Shown one piece after another: positions 50,130 through 60,749 of a stretch of 64,000 nt of DNA. Position 1 is the stretch's first letter, and the number at the start of each line of letters is the position of its first letter. Origin of the DNA: Margaritifera margaritifera (lineage: Eukaryota; Mollusca; Bivalvia; Unionida; Margaritiferidae). The stretch is from the NCBI GenBank assembly GCA_029931535.1, contig JAQPZY010001670.1:7502501-7566500 (forward strand). Reading direction: 5' to 3'. Below the pieces are notes generated by a model. It saw only the letters and a list, made by a program, of their open reading frames with translations, had not been told where the DNA came from and searched no databases. A program made the position numbers and the translations under genes.

Positions 50130-50975
50130 CATTGTTGTATGTACAGTCATGAAACTTGATTGGTGTGTTCATCTTCAAGGGTACTACTCACCACTGGAAA
50201 AATTAGGTCACTGACCTACTTTTCTTGCTCCAATGATTATGTTAAGGTTTTACATTTAGCTCTGTTTTTCTGACACTGTTGTATCTAGTCATACAGCTTG
50301 ATGGGTGTTTTCATCTTGGTGGGTACTACTCACCACAAGCAAAAGTAGGTTGCAAGTTATCTACTTTTCTTGCTCTAGTAACTTTGCAATTTGTAGAATT
50401 ATACCACAGCAGAGCAGGTGAGACATGGTATTGCATACAGTTCTTGTACTGAATGGGTTTTAACATCTTCATCATTATCTTGTGGGACTACATGTTGACA
50501 TTTATTTGGACAGGTTTATCTTCCTACTTTTTTTGCAATTTTTACCATTGCATTTTGTAAACTTAACTTTTAGGAATATGTTGTTGTGCCATTAAACCCT
50601 GCACATACATACACACATACATACCAGATCAATTAATACTATGTAACAGATTGAAACCACTTTTGATCTAAACTACCTCTACTGATGTTATTTCATATGA
50701 TTGTGTGTAGGTAAGGCCTGGAAACTCTTAGCAGCTTAATTACAAAATGGAGACATTTGTGACCACATCACACTGACCAGGTGTTTTTTCTGCTAACTGG
50801 GTATAGTCTCATTCCAGGTCACTATGTAATGCATTTTGACTGATGAAAACACATGAAATTTGTTGGAAGGTGGGGAAATTGTTCATTCATGACTTGGATC
50901 CAATGGGCTACTATGAAAGATGTTATATCTCAAACTTCATATGTCCAAATTGAAATATTTGTGTACAGAATTATG
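50130..50975. repeat. Interspersed repeat copy B, left part
   Basis: The same ordered blocks as 27081-27700. It breaks off at 'gtgtacagaattatgg' and resumes at 55306 after a LINE. Confidence 0.65.
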
Positions 50976-51077
50976 GAAAGATCAAAGATAGTCTCCAGGT
51001 GCTGTGTATTTTTTTTCTCAGAGGAATTTTTTTTTTCTTCAGTGTTCTCATTTCATCTTTTGGAATCTTATGGGCTA

Positions 51078-52063
51078 AAATGGAATGTGAAGGCTGTGGA
51101 ACTAATGTGAGGGTGAAATTTTGTCAAGGCGATCTGTTTCATTGTGCAAAATATAAAAAAAAAAGATTCATGTGTTCTCATACTTGGAGCAGTAATGGTG
51201 TCATGGCTGGCCCCAACAGTATGATGGCAGTGTCGGTGGGAGTGTAAACCCAATCAGTGAATCCTGCTCTAGGGAGGGTACTTTTGTTAACAATGTGATA
51301 GCGAATAAACTACTGTGCTTTGTTCTAAAAACAAAATGTATTGGCATATGATGTTGTAACTAAACTCTGTGTGGACACAATTGCTGATAATTATATTTTT
51401 GAAACCACAAAGGAGGTGGTATTTTCTACAGTGGAAATTGATGAGAGGATGATTAAATGAAAGGAATAGAAGTGTTTAAACAACTTGAGAGGTGTTATTT
51501 ATATCTGTAGACACTGACAATGTACTCGTCTTTGCAACTCTTGACCTGATAAATTTACCACCAGTGACAAGTAGTTATGTGAACATGATCATTATCTTGA
51601 AAGATCTGAAGAAGGTTAGGTCTGCAATAGAGATTATGAAGGTGACACAATCTGACACATTGAAGACAGTGCACAAATTGGATACAGCAGCTGTATGTCC
51701 TGTGGAGCCCCAATTTGAGTACACATCAAGATTATCATCAGGTGCTGACAAGTTTGAAGAGACTGATGGAAGAGCAAGGTTGGGCAGAGATGGCTGAAAG
51801 GGTTGAGTGTGAGGAAAGTGAGCTGGATTACAGACTTAGTCTCTCTAAGGAGTTGGAAAGCTCTTTGCAGTCTCAGTCATGCAGCTTCAAGCATGCATAA
51901 GGATACTGATTTAGAGAATGATATAGCTTTTGCAGAGGTGGTCAGGAAACTTCATCCATGTGTATTCCATCAAATCATTATGGCCCTTATAGTTCAAAGG
52001 GAATTTGTGAAAACCAGCAAACCATCAAAGATTCTACTTGACAAACAATACATAACAGACTGA
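51078..52063 (+). pseudogene. LINE ORF1 remnant
   Basis: It starts MECEGCGTNVRVKFCQGDLFH, a cysteine-rich finger of the kind found at the start of some LINE ORF1 proteins. Helical, charged segments follow (VNMIIILKDLKKVRSAIEIM; ESELDYRLSLSKELESS) and then a basic end. Three frames are needed to read it, so it is broken. ORF1 proteins bind element RNA. The call depends on position upstream of ORF2 and on the overall layout. Confidence 0.5.
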
Positions 52064-53286
52064 AAAAGAATGGTACTGTGTTGATTAGAAGTGTTTTTCT
52101 ACTAGACAACATGCGCTGGAGTCTGTAATTGTGTTAAGTCAGTCTTTGTGGCAAGACTAATGCTCTGGACAAAGTAGAGATTAATGTAGCAGCTCATGTT
52201 GAAATCAGACTGGTTCAAGAGCCACTAAAGTTGAGAAGCTCAAAGCTAAATTTTGTTCATATGCTTCAGTCAAGGTTACACGGGAATTAGTTTCTCCTGT
52301 GTCTTAAATGCTTTGTCCTAATGTTTGGCCAGCAAAAACTCTTGTTAGAATGTTTTATCAGCAAAACAAGTAGTAGACACATGATCATAAGTTTGTTTCG
52401 TCCTAGACATGTGCAATATTATTTGTATTCTCATCTTGTCTTTCATATACAGAAGTTGGAATATATAGTAGCATAAATTGACATACAATATTATCTTTCT
52501 CTGTGTAATAACCAAGACAAGCAGTCATCAAGTTTCAAATTATAACTGTCCATCTGTGTGGCACAATGTGAAACATGTAAAGAACTTATGGCATGTAATT
52601 TGTCAAATATTTGTTTTATTCAGGAAAAATGGCTGACTGCTCAGAATCTATTTTATCTTTCGTCTGTACATGAAGACTTTTTTGCCAGTGGTGTCATGCC
52701 TGTTCACTCCCGGCGTACAAGATTACTTGCTGGATAATCCTGTGGTGGTGTTGGTACTTTGTGAAGAAAGACCCTGGTGTCATATGAGAAGGTTTTTATG
52801 TTCCATGACCTATGGATAATATGTTTAGAGTATACATGTATATACAGTGATACACACTGCTTATTTTATTTGTGTATTTACCTACAGATGGAGATTCATT
52901 ATGAAGAATATGTATATTATCTTGGTAAAATTAATTCTATTGTAGAAGAGGCAAAATAGTAGCAATATATATACAATAGGTGATTGGAATGATGAATATC
53001 TTAGAGGTTGAGGATTTGGTAATGAATCAAAGAAATTTTGTGATGAATTTAGGATACGCACATGTATGTGAGTGATGCTTATCATACTGTATCGTGGTTA
53101 GATCCTTGTGTATTGACAAGCGCTTGTTACCAATGTACAAAGACTATGCTAATTTGATTTAAAATAGTAGGCTCAGTTCATAGGCTTACTTTATTTACTG
53201 TTACTCTACAAAATATACCATGAACTGAACCTGAGAGTTTGGACAGTGGTAAAGCAGCAAAACAATGGCATATTAACTGGTATTAC

Positions 53287-55075
53287 TTGACTAGATGAGA
53301 AGATGCATTACATGGACATGGCCAATATGCTACTTTGTAATGTTCATATACCATATGAAGCTGTTGACAAATTTAATCATGCCATTATAACAGTTCTTGC
53401 ACACACCAGTAATACTGTCACCTGCAGTGCTAATTGTAAAAATTATGTGGTACCAAGATGGAATGATTTTATGAAAGATTTGCATAAAGAAGATAGGGAT
53501 TATTATTTCTTATGGCATGATAAAGGAAAACCTCGACATGGTTTTCTAATTGATGTGATTAGGATATCCAGGGCCCAGTATAAGTAAGCCTTTCTTTGCA
53601 CAGTAAAGATGTTAATTCGTTTTGGAAAGATATTTGCCATGAGACTAAAAAAGATTCTCCCAATCCCAATTCTGTAGGTGACATAGCAGGCCAGCAAGAC
53701 ATTGCTGAAATGTCATTATTGTGAAATTCTTAATTCAGTTAAAAGCAAGAAACACAAAAGTAATGTATTGGCTGACTTGAGTAAATATACTGCATATGGT
53801 AATATTGAGCTTGTAAATTTGCACAAGATTAACAATACTGTTGCTAAATTAAACATCTGATGGTTCACCAGATGCTGATTCTCCTCAAGTGGAATAGCTT
53901 AAATAAAATAGTGAAAGGTTGCATGTGCTACTTATGCCTTGTTTTAATTTCAAGCTTGTGCATCACTTTTTTCCTTTTGATCCTACTAGAGCAATTCTGA
54001 CACCAATAATCAAGTAAAAAACCAGTGATGTATCGGATAAAAACAATTAACAATTATTGCCATTGCCACTGTGATATCCAAAGCTTTAGAAACGATTTTG
54101 CTTCAAAGATGTGAAATAGAGTTCACAGACAATCAGTTTGGTTTAATTAAGGCGACATCTCTCCACTTGTTTGCCTTCAATAAAGGAATTAATTACTATG
54201 TTGAAAATGCTAGTCCAGTTTATGTATGTTTCTTTGATGCTAATAAGGCTTTTGACAGAATAAATCTCAAGATCATATTCAGAAAGCTAATTGATGCACA
54301 CATTCCATTACACATTGTTCATCTGTTTTTTAATTGGTTCAACAAACAACAAATTTGTGTAGAGTGGGGTTAACTATCATCTAAGCCTTTCTGCATGACT
54401 AATGGTGTGTGGGAAGGAAGTGTTTTATCTCCATTTCTGTTTAATGTATATATTGATGACCTTAATCATGATTTGAATAGATCTTATATTGAATGCGACA
54501 TCAGTGGTTTATTGGTGAATACTTTCAGTTTTACTGATGATATGTCTATGCTTAGCCCATATATTGGAGGATTACAAAAGTTATTTATAATATGTGAGCA
54601 TTTCACGTTAGCAAATGATATTGAGTTCAACACTAAAAAGACTGCATTTCAAAACACAGACTCAGAACAAAATGTCCATACCCTAGGTTAGACTTTGTGG
54701 AGAAAAGCAGCTTTTTGCAAATGATCATATGTACCTGCCACATGTCATTTGTTCAAATGTTAGATGATAGTGATATACAAAGATGACAACATTCTCTTTG
54801 TTTACAATATGCTTTTAAGGTCTTTTAAAACATGTTATACAGATGTAACAATGTTGCTTTTTAAATCATATTGCATGAATTTGTATTGTGCTCCTCTCAG
54901 AACAAACTTTTCACATTCTACAATGATGCATTTAAATGCATGTTGCAACAATAGGTTTGGACTTTTAACGGGTTATAATAGGTGCTATAGTCTGTCAAGA
55001 AAGTTTGCTAATGACAGTGTTGTCAGCTTTTGCGTCTTACTTAGACAAAACGAGTTTATTCATTTAGAAACATAA
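53287..55075 (+). pseudogene. LINE ORF2 reverse transcriptase, stops in frame
   Basis: One reading frame runs through the region with several stops. It starts with the linker after the endonuclease (WNDFMKDLHKEDRDYYFLWH). Reverse transcriptase blocks follow: FTDNQFG, VYVCFFDANKAFDRI (catalytic Asp), NGVWEGSVLSPFLFNVYIDD and NTFSFTDDMSML (FTDD in place of YADD). A C-terminal region (NNRFGLLTGYNRCYSLSRKF) ends it. A stop lies at 54371-54373 and another at 54689-54691. The endonuclease domain is not recognisable, so it is missing or badly decayed. Confidence 0.85.
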
Positions 55076-55245
55076 TCACTAATGGTAATAACAGAATATT
55101 GAAAGAAATGTGTCACTTTGCATGTTGTTGTAATTCATCAATAATTGATCGCTGGAGAAAATTGTTGTATTGTGTTCATATCTTATGTGAAATTGTTTGT
55201 GCTGCCTATGGATGTATGCCTATGCCTATGGACCTAAGTCTGAAG

Positions 55246-55302
55246 TAAAGTTATTATTATTGTTATCATTAATATTAATATTATTATTATTATTATTATT
55301 AT
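55246..55302 (+). repeat. (TTA)n microsatellite tail of the LINE
   Basis: Trinucleotide repeat at the end of the LINE, typical of elements whose 3' ends use short tandem repeats instead of poly(A). Confidence 0.8.
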
Positions 55303-55305
55303 AGC

Positions 55306-55480
55306 ACTGATTTTCCATTTTCTGCATGAAAAAAACCCATTAAATATCTTCAATCTAATATTATCCCACTATGACTTTTGTAGGTTCATATAATGTTACC
55401 CTTGTCCATCCATCAATCCACTAAAATGTTGTGTTTAGGTCTCTGTGGAGAGGAATGTGTGTTCTATGATCACATAAAAA
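55306..55480. repeat. Interspersed repeat copy B, right part
   Basis: It matches 27735-27900 ('aaatatcttcaa', 'ggttcatataatgttaccc', 'tgttctatgatcaca'). Confidence 0.65.
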
Positions 55481-56740
55481 GAGTACCATTCACTGATAAA
55501 CCTTGTATATTTCATGTAGACAGCATCAAATTGGTTTTCTTTCCAAAAGAATTAAACACAGTAGTAGTTTTTCTATTCTCTTCTTTTAAAAAAAAAATAA
55601 CCCCAAAGATCAAGTGTCAGGAATCTCCAAAAACTGTTGTGATATGCTGACCAAACCAGGGCTATGTTCAAAAAAGCTAGCATTATGTGGCTTTAAGCTA
55701 GTGCAAGACCAACAATCCTATAGTAGGGACTGTCAGCAAGTGGTGATAGGTGGCAAAAATGGTCAATAGGTAGATCAGTGTGAACAATGCATGCAGTGTT
55801 TGTTCAACTTGTAAAAGAGCATGCCACTGAGACACATAAACTGAAGCCTGAACAACATATACAGTAAATTTACTTTGAATGTTTGTATGTCTTACACCTA
55901 TTTACTAGACAATATGGGTTGAAAATACATTTTTTCAAAGGGCATGTAATTTGAATTTTTTTATCTTTGAAGAGCATTGTTTAAATGTCAGAAAAGTTCA
56001 ATGCTATGCCCTGGTGTTTGAAAATTGCTCAGAGGACTGTCCATTCAGTAGAGGCAAGAGCCTTGCAGACTAACAGTGCATTATGGTATCTTTACTGAAT
56101 GCAGTCAAGTAGCACACAAAGAGACAACTGCAAATTAAAAGGAAACTTGGGCTGGTTTATCTGGATTTAACTGGAAATTAAGCAGCCAAAAAGAAGAAAA
56201 TAATTATATTGCATGATTTTCTTGTATCTTATAAGGAATATAAAAAAAATATCAACAAACAAACTAATCAATAATCTCAGAGTGATGATCTAACAAACCA
56301 GAAACCAAAAGCAAAATCTTGCAACGTAAGTTGTCTTAAAGGTACTCTTTTACATAAAAAACTAAATTTCTATTTATCTCACAATCTTGCTAATAACTAT
56401 TTAAGATCTTACTCTTAAAATGAAAAAGTCCCACTGACTATGATACAAATCCTTCTTAATTAAAAAAAAAAAACAGAAAATTTAATGAGACATGCTCCAG
56501 GGTTGTCTGATTTAAGATTTTGTTTATTTTAAATTGCCTGAACCCTCTGGTGAGGACCTCTAATAATGACAGAGAATGGCAGTCTTTACTTGACTAGGTT
56601 TACTGATAAGTGTGATAACTCGATGTAGAACCCCATCAGTGATAATCACCATGGGCATCCGCAGGGGAGTGGGGTAGTTGGCCTCCCAAGGATAATCTAA
56701 AAATCCATTGAACAGTATATAAATATATCCCTTTGATTTT
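55481..56740. other. No recognisable gene
   Basis: AT-rich DNA without coding or structured repeat signal. Confidence 0.45.
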
Positions 56741-56744
56741 GGCT

Positions 56745-56822
56745 TTTGCCCCCTCCCCTGGATTATGCCCCCCACCCCCCCACCCCGGAAAACTCCCCCC
56801 CCTCCCCCCCCCCGGAAAACTC
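56745..56822 (-). other. G-quadruplex-prone G-run cluster (minus strand)
   Basis: Several G-runs of three or more, some of seven to nine, on the minus strand, with a duplicated 'gttttccgggg' unit. Glycine-rich frames here are a by-product. Confidence 0.6.
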
Positions 56823-57127
56823 CTGCAGACACCCATGAAAATCACAGTTACCAACCCTCAATCATGAAAATCTGTAATTACCAGCCCAAAAAATCTGTAA
56901 TATGGGACCAAAATATGTAAATTTTCTTTTGTTTGCTGTGGTGGTATAGATCTTTTATTGTTTTGTAATTATAAAATGTCCTAACTGCCAGATTTAGATA
57001 TTCGAATGTTGTTTTGTTTTTTTAAACTTCTATAGTTTTTATGGCCTAAACTCAGAGCAGGTCAAACAAGCGAATATATTTGAAACCGCAAGTATTTTTG
57101 ACAATGGAAAATATATATTTGTAAAAA

Positions 57128-57940
57128 AAACTTGTTTGATGCTGGTATTTTATATTTACATGACCTTTTCACCAAAGAGAAAGAAACTACAACATTTACT
57201 TTTTTTGTTAAAATGGCTGTAAATAAGACACATTCTACAGTGTATTTGATATTCTGCTTTAGCTTAGTAATGTATTTCAAAGAAGATGGATACATGTATT
57301 TGGATAGAAGATGCACAAATTGTGGAAAATATGAATGTTTTACGAATATGCAAGGGTAATCTAGATTGCAATGTATTGCAAACAAGTATTGTGTATGAAA
57401 TTACAACAGAAATTGCAAGTGAATTCCAAGGTGAAAAGTAGAGTGAACTATATAGCATTCAACCAAAGGGTTGGCCAAATGTTTACCTTAATTATAGAAA
57501 ATCTAATGTAAATAATAATTTTAAGGATATTCAATATGAGTCATCCCATGGATATTTAGCATTGAATACTTTGTTGTAAAATGAATTTATGTTATGACAG
57601 TTTGTGTTCTTTTTGTAGGTTGTACAAGGAAACTATAACGTCTTGTACAATGTATATGCATTGCATCATTGGTTCGAGATCTTAGATTATGGATAGGTTT
57701 ACATAGTTGTGTTATTAAAGGGGGAAATTGATATTTGGAGTACAGAAAAATTGCTCACATGAGGTTGTAGTTAATCTGCTGATATTGTGCCTACAATATT
57801 TCATTTATAGGAGTAAGTTTGATGCACCTTTTCCTGATTTTCATAGTTTTAAGAGATATTTTTGTTCACTTGTCATAATTGAAAAGTCTCTATATGACAG
57901 TATGGGAAAAATATCTATTTGTGCTGGTATATAGAATGAA
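57128..57940 (+). pseudogene. Possible LINE C-terminal remnant
   Basis: The frame at 57728-57934 (VVNLLILCLQYFIYRSKF…FHSFKRYFCSLVIIEKSL) resembles the extreme C-terminus of some LINE ORF2 proteins, where an aromatic, helical segment of this kind precedes the stop. The preceding frame (57132-57359) has no family match. Weak support. Confidence 0.35.
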
Positions 57941-57949
57941 ATTTGTAAA

Positions 57950-58678
57950 AGAAAAATCTATATTTTACTTTTCTGCAATTTTTTTATATTTTATGGTATA
58001 TTAGAGAAGCTCTCTTTCATTCTCTCTCAGTGTCTCTTTCTCTATCTCCAGCTCTCTCTTAATTGATTTGCCAAGTTTTAATTTTTCCTGTATCAGTTTA
58101 TTAATACTTGAATAATTGATACTGTATTTTATTGTGAAATCATAAATTCTAAATTTTCAGGTCATATATTATCAACAGATAGAACTATTTGGATGGTTTA
58201 TTATATTCCTCTGCTTTCAGGTTTCCTTATTTAACTACCAGTATATTTAGATTGTATATGTTTTTTTTGTATATGTAATATACTGTTTGTCTCTTCTTTG
58301 CGTCTTTCTCAAATTTGAGACTTTTCTGAAGAGGCTCAATGTTGTAAGGATTCTAAATTATGGAAAAATAACTTGCTTTCCTTTAATTATTTACGTTTTT
58401 GTAATTCTTTTGACTTTCAGATAGATTTTGATAAGGATAGTAAGTTTGTTTTTGTTTACTTTACTTCAATCCCTAAACCAGCTAGGTGGGTCTGTGTGAA
58501 ATGATGTAAAAGCATGGCAATTGGAAAATAACTTTTGGGCGTTTTTAAAAAAAAAATATAGCAAAATTATAAGAATATGAAAATATAATAAGTATTCTTT
58601 ATTTTAAGTCTTTGTAATGAAAGTGAATAGTATATTTAGATATCCAGATTTCCTATGTAAAATGTTGAATGATACCTA
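57950..58678. other. No recognisable gene
   Basis: AT-rich DNA with a TC-rich stretch near 58010-58060. Confidence 0.45.
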
Positions 58679-58686
58679 GGCACTAT

Positions 58687-58938
58687 CAGTGGTGACACGA
58701 AGGTTTGAGGCGCCGGGGGGCAATGTTCTTTAGTGGCACCCAGGGGCAATGTTCTTTAGTGGCGCCCCTACTTTGCCACAGAAAACAGTTTTTATGTCAG
58801 TTGCCAACCTCAGACCCCACCCCCATCTACGCCCCAGTTACAGCTGCCAAAAAAAAGGGTCCCTACAGCACCACTCCTTGCCCGGTGCCAGGGGGCAACT
58901 GACCCAACTCTCCGAGCCCTCCCCTCAGGCCGCCACTG
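58687..58938. mobile_element. hAT-type MITE, 252 bp, 8-bp target duplication
   Basis: It starts CAGTGGTGACAC and ends GGCCGCCACTG, so the outer 6-8 bp are complementary. Flanks GGCACTAT (58679-58686) and GGCACTAC (58939-58946) match at 7 of 8 positions, the size typical of hAT insertions. It is more GC-rich than its surroundings. Inside, a segment of about 25 bp including GGGGCAATGTTCTTTAGTGG is duplicated in tandem. Confidence 0.75.
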
Positions 58939-59329
58939 GGCACTACTGTAGATACATAGAGAGATTGGTATATAGATATCAAGACAAAGAAAAAGACATA
59001 TTTTCATGTACTAATGGCTGATCACATAAATTGTTGATATATACATGTTATTGAGAAATCATAAATTTCTCAATAACATAAATATAGGAATTTTTCAGGT
59101 CATATATAATGAACAGATACAACTATTTGGATTGTATCTAGAGCTATATATAAAATTTTTCTGCTTCTAGTAATCTTTCTATCTCTCTTTGTCTCTCTCC
59201 CAATAGCTTTGGACACATTTATGAGGAGTTGATATACTAGCTTTACTTTTACTTTAGTTTTTATTCTATTATAAATATTTCATATTTTTATTGATAAATA
59301 TTTGTATATATTCTTCTATTTATTAAATA

Positions 59330-59860
59330 TGGCTCTTTATATAACTATGCTGATGATAATACTTTGTCCTTTTCATCACCAGACTTTGACACTCTGACAC
59401 ACTTGAAACAGAGTTCAACATTCTTATTGACTGGTTCACTGTGAACAAATTGCAAGGCAACCTTGAAAAGTTTTAAGCACTTATAGCTGTGGGTAAAAAG
59501 ACATTCAGAATGAAGCCTCTACTTAACATAAGCAGTGCTGTCATAAACTGTGAATAAATTGTCAAACTGCTAGGAATTGACATCGGCTATCAACTGCAAT
59601 TCAATTCACATGTAAAAAATCTTTGTATGAACGCTTCAAGGCAACTATCTGTCAAACTGACCACATACATTTATCCTTTCCAATTTCAAATTCTGTCCCT
59701 TTGCCTGGCATTTCTGCAGCGATATGAACACTAGTAAAGTTGGAAAAAATACAAGCGTGTGCTCTGAGATTTGTGTATAATGATTACACAAACAGTTATT
59801 ATAAACTGTTACTTAAGGCAAAAATGCCAACCCTGAAGGTGTGCATACATTCCTTAAAAG
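59330..59860 (+). pseudogene. LINE reverse transcriptase fragment with YADDNT motif
   Basis: It reads LYNYADDNTLSFSSPDFDTL, then NILIDWFTVNKLQGNLEKF, VKLLGIDIGYQLQFNSHV, and LEKIQACALRFVYNDYTNSY. These are the catalytic YADD block and the following thumb and C-terminal parts of a Jockey/CR1-like LINE. Stops and one or more frameshifts interrupt it. The upstream half of the domain is absent. Confidence 0.88.
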
Positions 59861-60099
59861 ATAGTCACATTGTAAAAGGTTTCTAGGTCACCCTTTGTTT
59901 TAAGGGAAAGTGACCAGTGTCTTGCAGCAGTCTCTGTTAGAGTGCAAGGGAAACTGACCAGTGGTGCTAACAACAGGCAAATTTTATAAACCACCACAGT
60001 CCACAACCACCAACCTTTATGAAGTAGTTCATTTTAATTTGTCAGTCACTCCCAAATGTCTACTAGTTGATGCTCAGCTTTGATGATATGGGGGATGGT

Positions 60100-60195
60100 G
60101 CATGTCTACTCTGCCCGGATCACAGGGATCTGGTCCAGGAATATCTACTACACCTGGGTCACATGGACCTAGGCCTTACAGATATGCTTAATTCA
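60100..60195 (+). other. Possible Gly/Pro-rich exon
   Basis: One plus-strand frame reads GSQGSGPGISTTPGSHGPRPY and could be a linker exon of the same gene as the annexin exon downstream. An AG acceptor lies near 60122, but no clear donor was found. Confidence 0.25.
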
Positions 60196-60637
60196 TCATG
60201 GCTGTCCTGGTCACTATCATATACCTCAAGGATAGGCACGCCTAGGTCATAGGTGGACTCGGGCTCACACTAGGTAAATACAATGTGCCCATTGTTTGTC
60301 TCACAAATTGCATTAACAGAAAGGTATCACTTTTCAAGTTGTGACATCGGCAGCAGTAACATCAACAGTTTTATATTTTGTTGTTAACATCCTTTAACAT
60401 TGGGGAACATACATTGTTGTACTATATGCATGTAAGACATATTTTGTGTAACCCTAATATTAAAAAATCAATCTTAAACAAATCCAGAAAGTATATGTGT
60501 ATGTTTGCTACAAATTGCAGACACTGAATATTAGGTCAGTGGTATGCTTACACAATTTAACCGCTGCCTCTGTGTCTTCCTGCCAGGCCCCTGGGGTGGT
60601 GGATGCTACTGATTAGCTGAGGAGAATAAACTTTCAG

Positions 60638-60747
60638 AGCCCATGGAAGTCATGCGGCAAATGGTCCAGCCTGCTCAGCCATTCTCTGCTGAGGAGAACA
60701 CCAAGGTCCTCCATGCAGCCATGAAGGACTTTGGTACTGAAGATAAT
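60638..60747 (+). CDS. Annexin-repeat exon (start of annexin core)
   Basis: The exon follows AAACTTTCAG and ends before GTAGAA. It reads MEVMRQMVQPAQPFSAEENT then KVLHAAMKDFGTEDN. The segment F-A-E-x3-VL..AMK.FGTE is the start of the first annexin repeat, and the break after GT(D/E)x is where many annexin genes have an intron. The rest of the core is not visible before the window ends, so the gene continues to the right or is broken. Upstream, 60579-60637 follows a good acceptor (CTTCCTGCCAG) and reads PWGGGCY in the same frame, but has a TGA at 60611-60613; it may be an alternative or decayed start of this exon. Annexins bind membranes in a calcium-dependent way. Confidence 0.6.
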
Positions 60748-60749
60748 GT

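Larger units (their letters stand above)
50976..55302 (+). mobile_element. LINE with ORF1 and ORF2 remnants and (TTA)n tail
   Basis: About 4.3 kb inserted into repeat copy B. It starts just upstream of an ORF1-like zinc-finger frame, contains a reverse transcriptase ORF2, and ends in 'gaagtaaag' plus (TTA/ATT)n at 55246-55302. Comparison with the uninterrupted copy A gives the borders. Multiple stops make it inactive. Confidence 0.8.

Noticed and set aside
56560..56854. Glycine-rich minus-strand proteins
   Set aside because: Produced by translating G-runs; no other coding evidence.
58705..59021. Plus-strand frames across the GC-rich block
   Set aside because: They lie in a hAT-type MITE with clear ends and have no domain.
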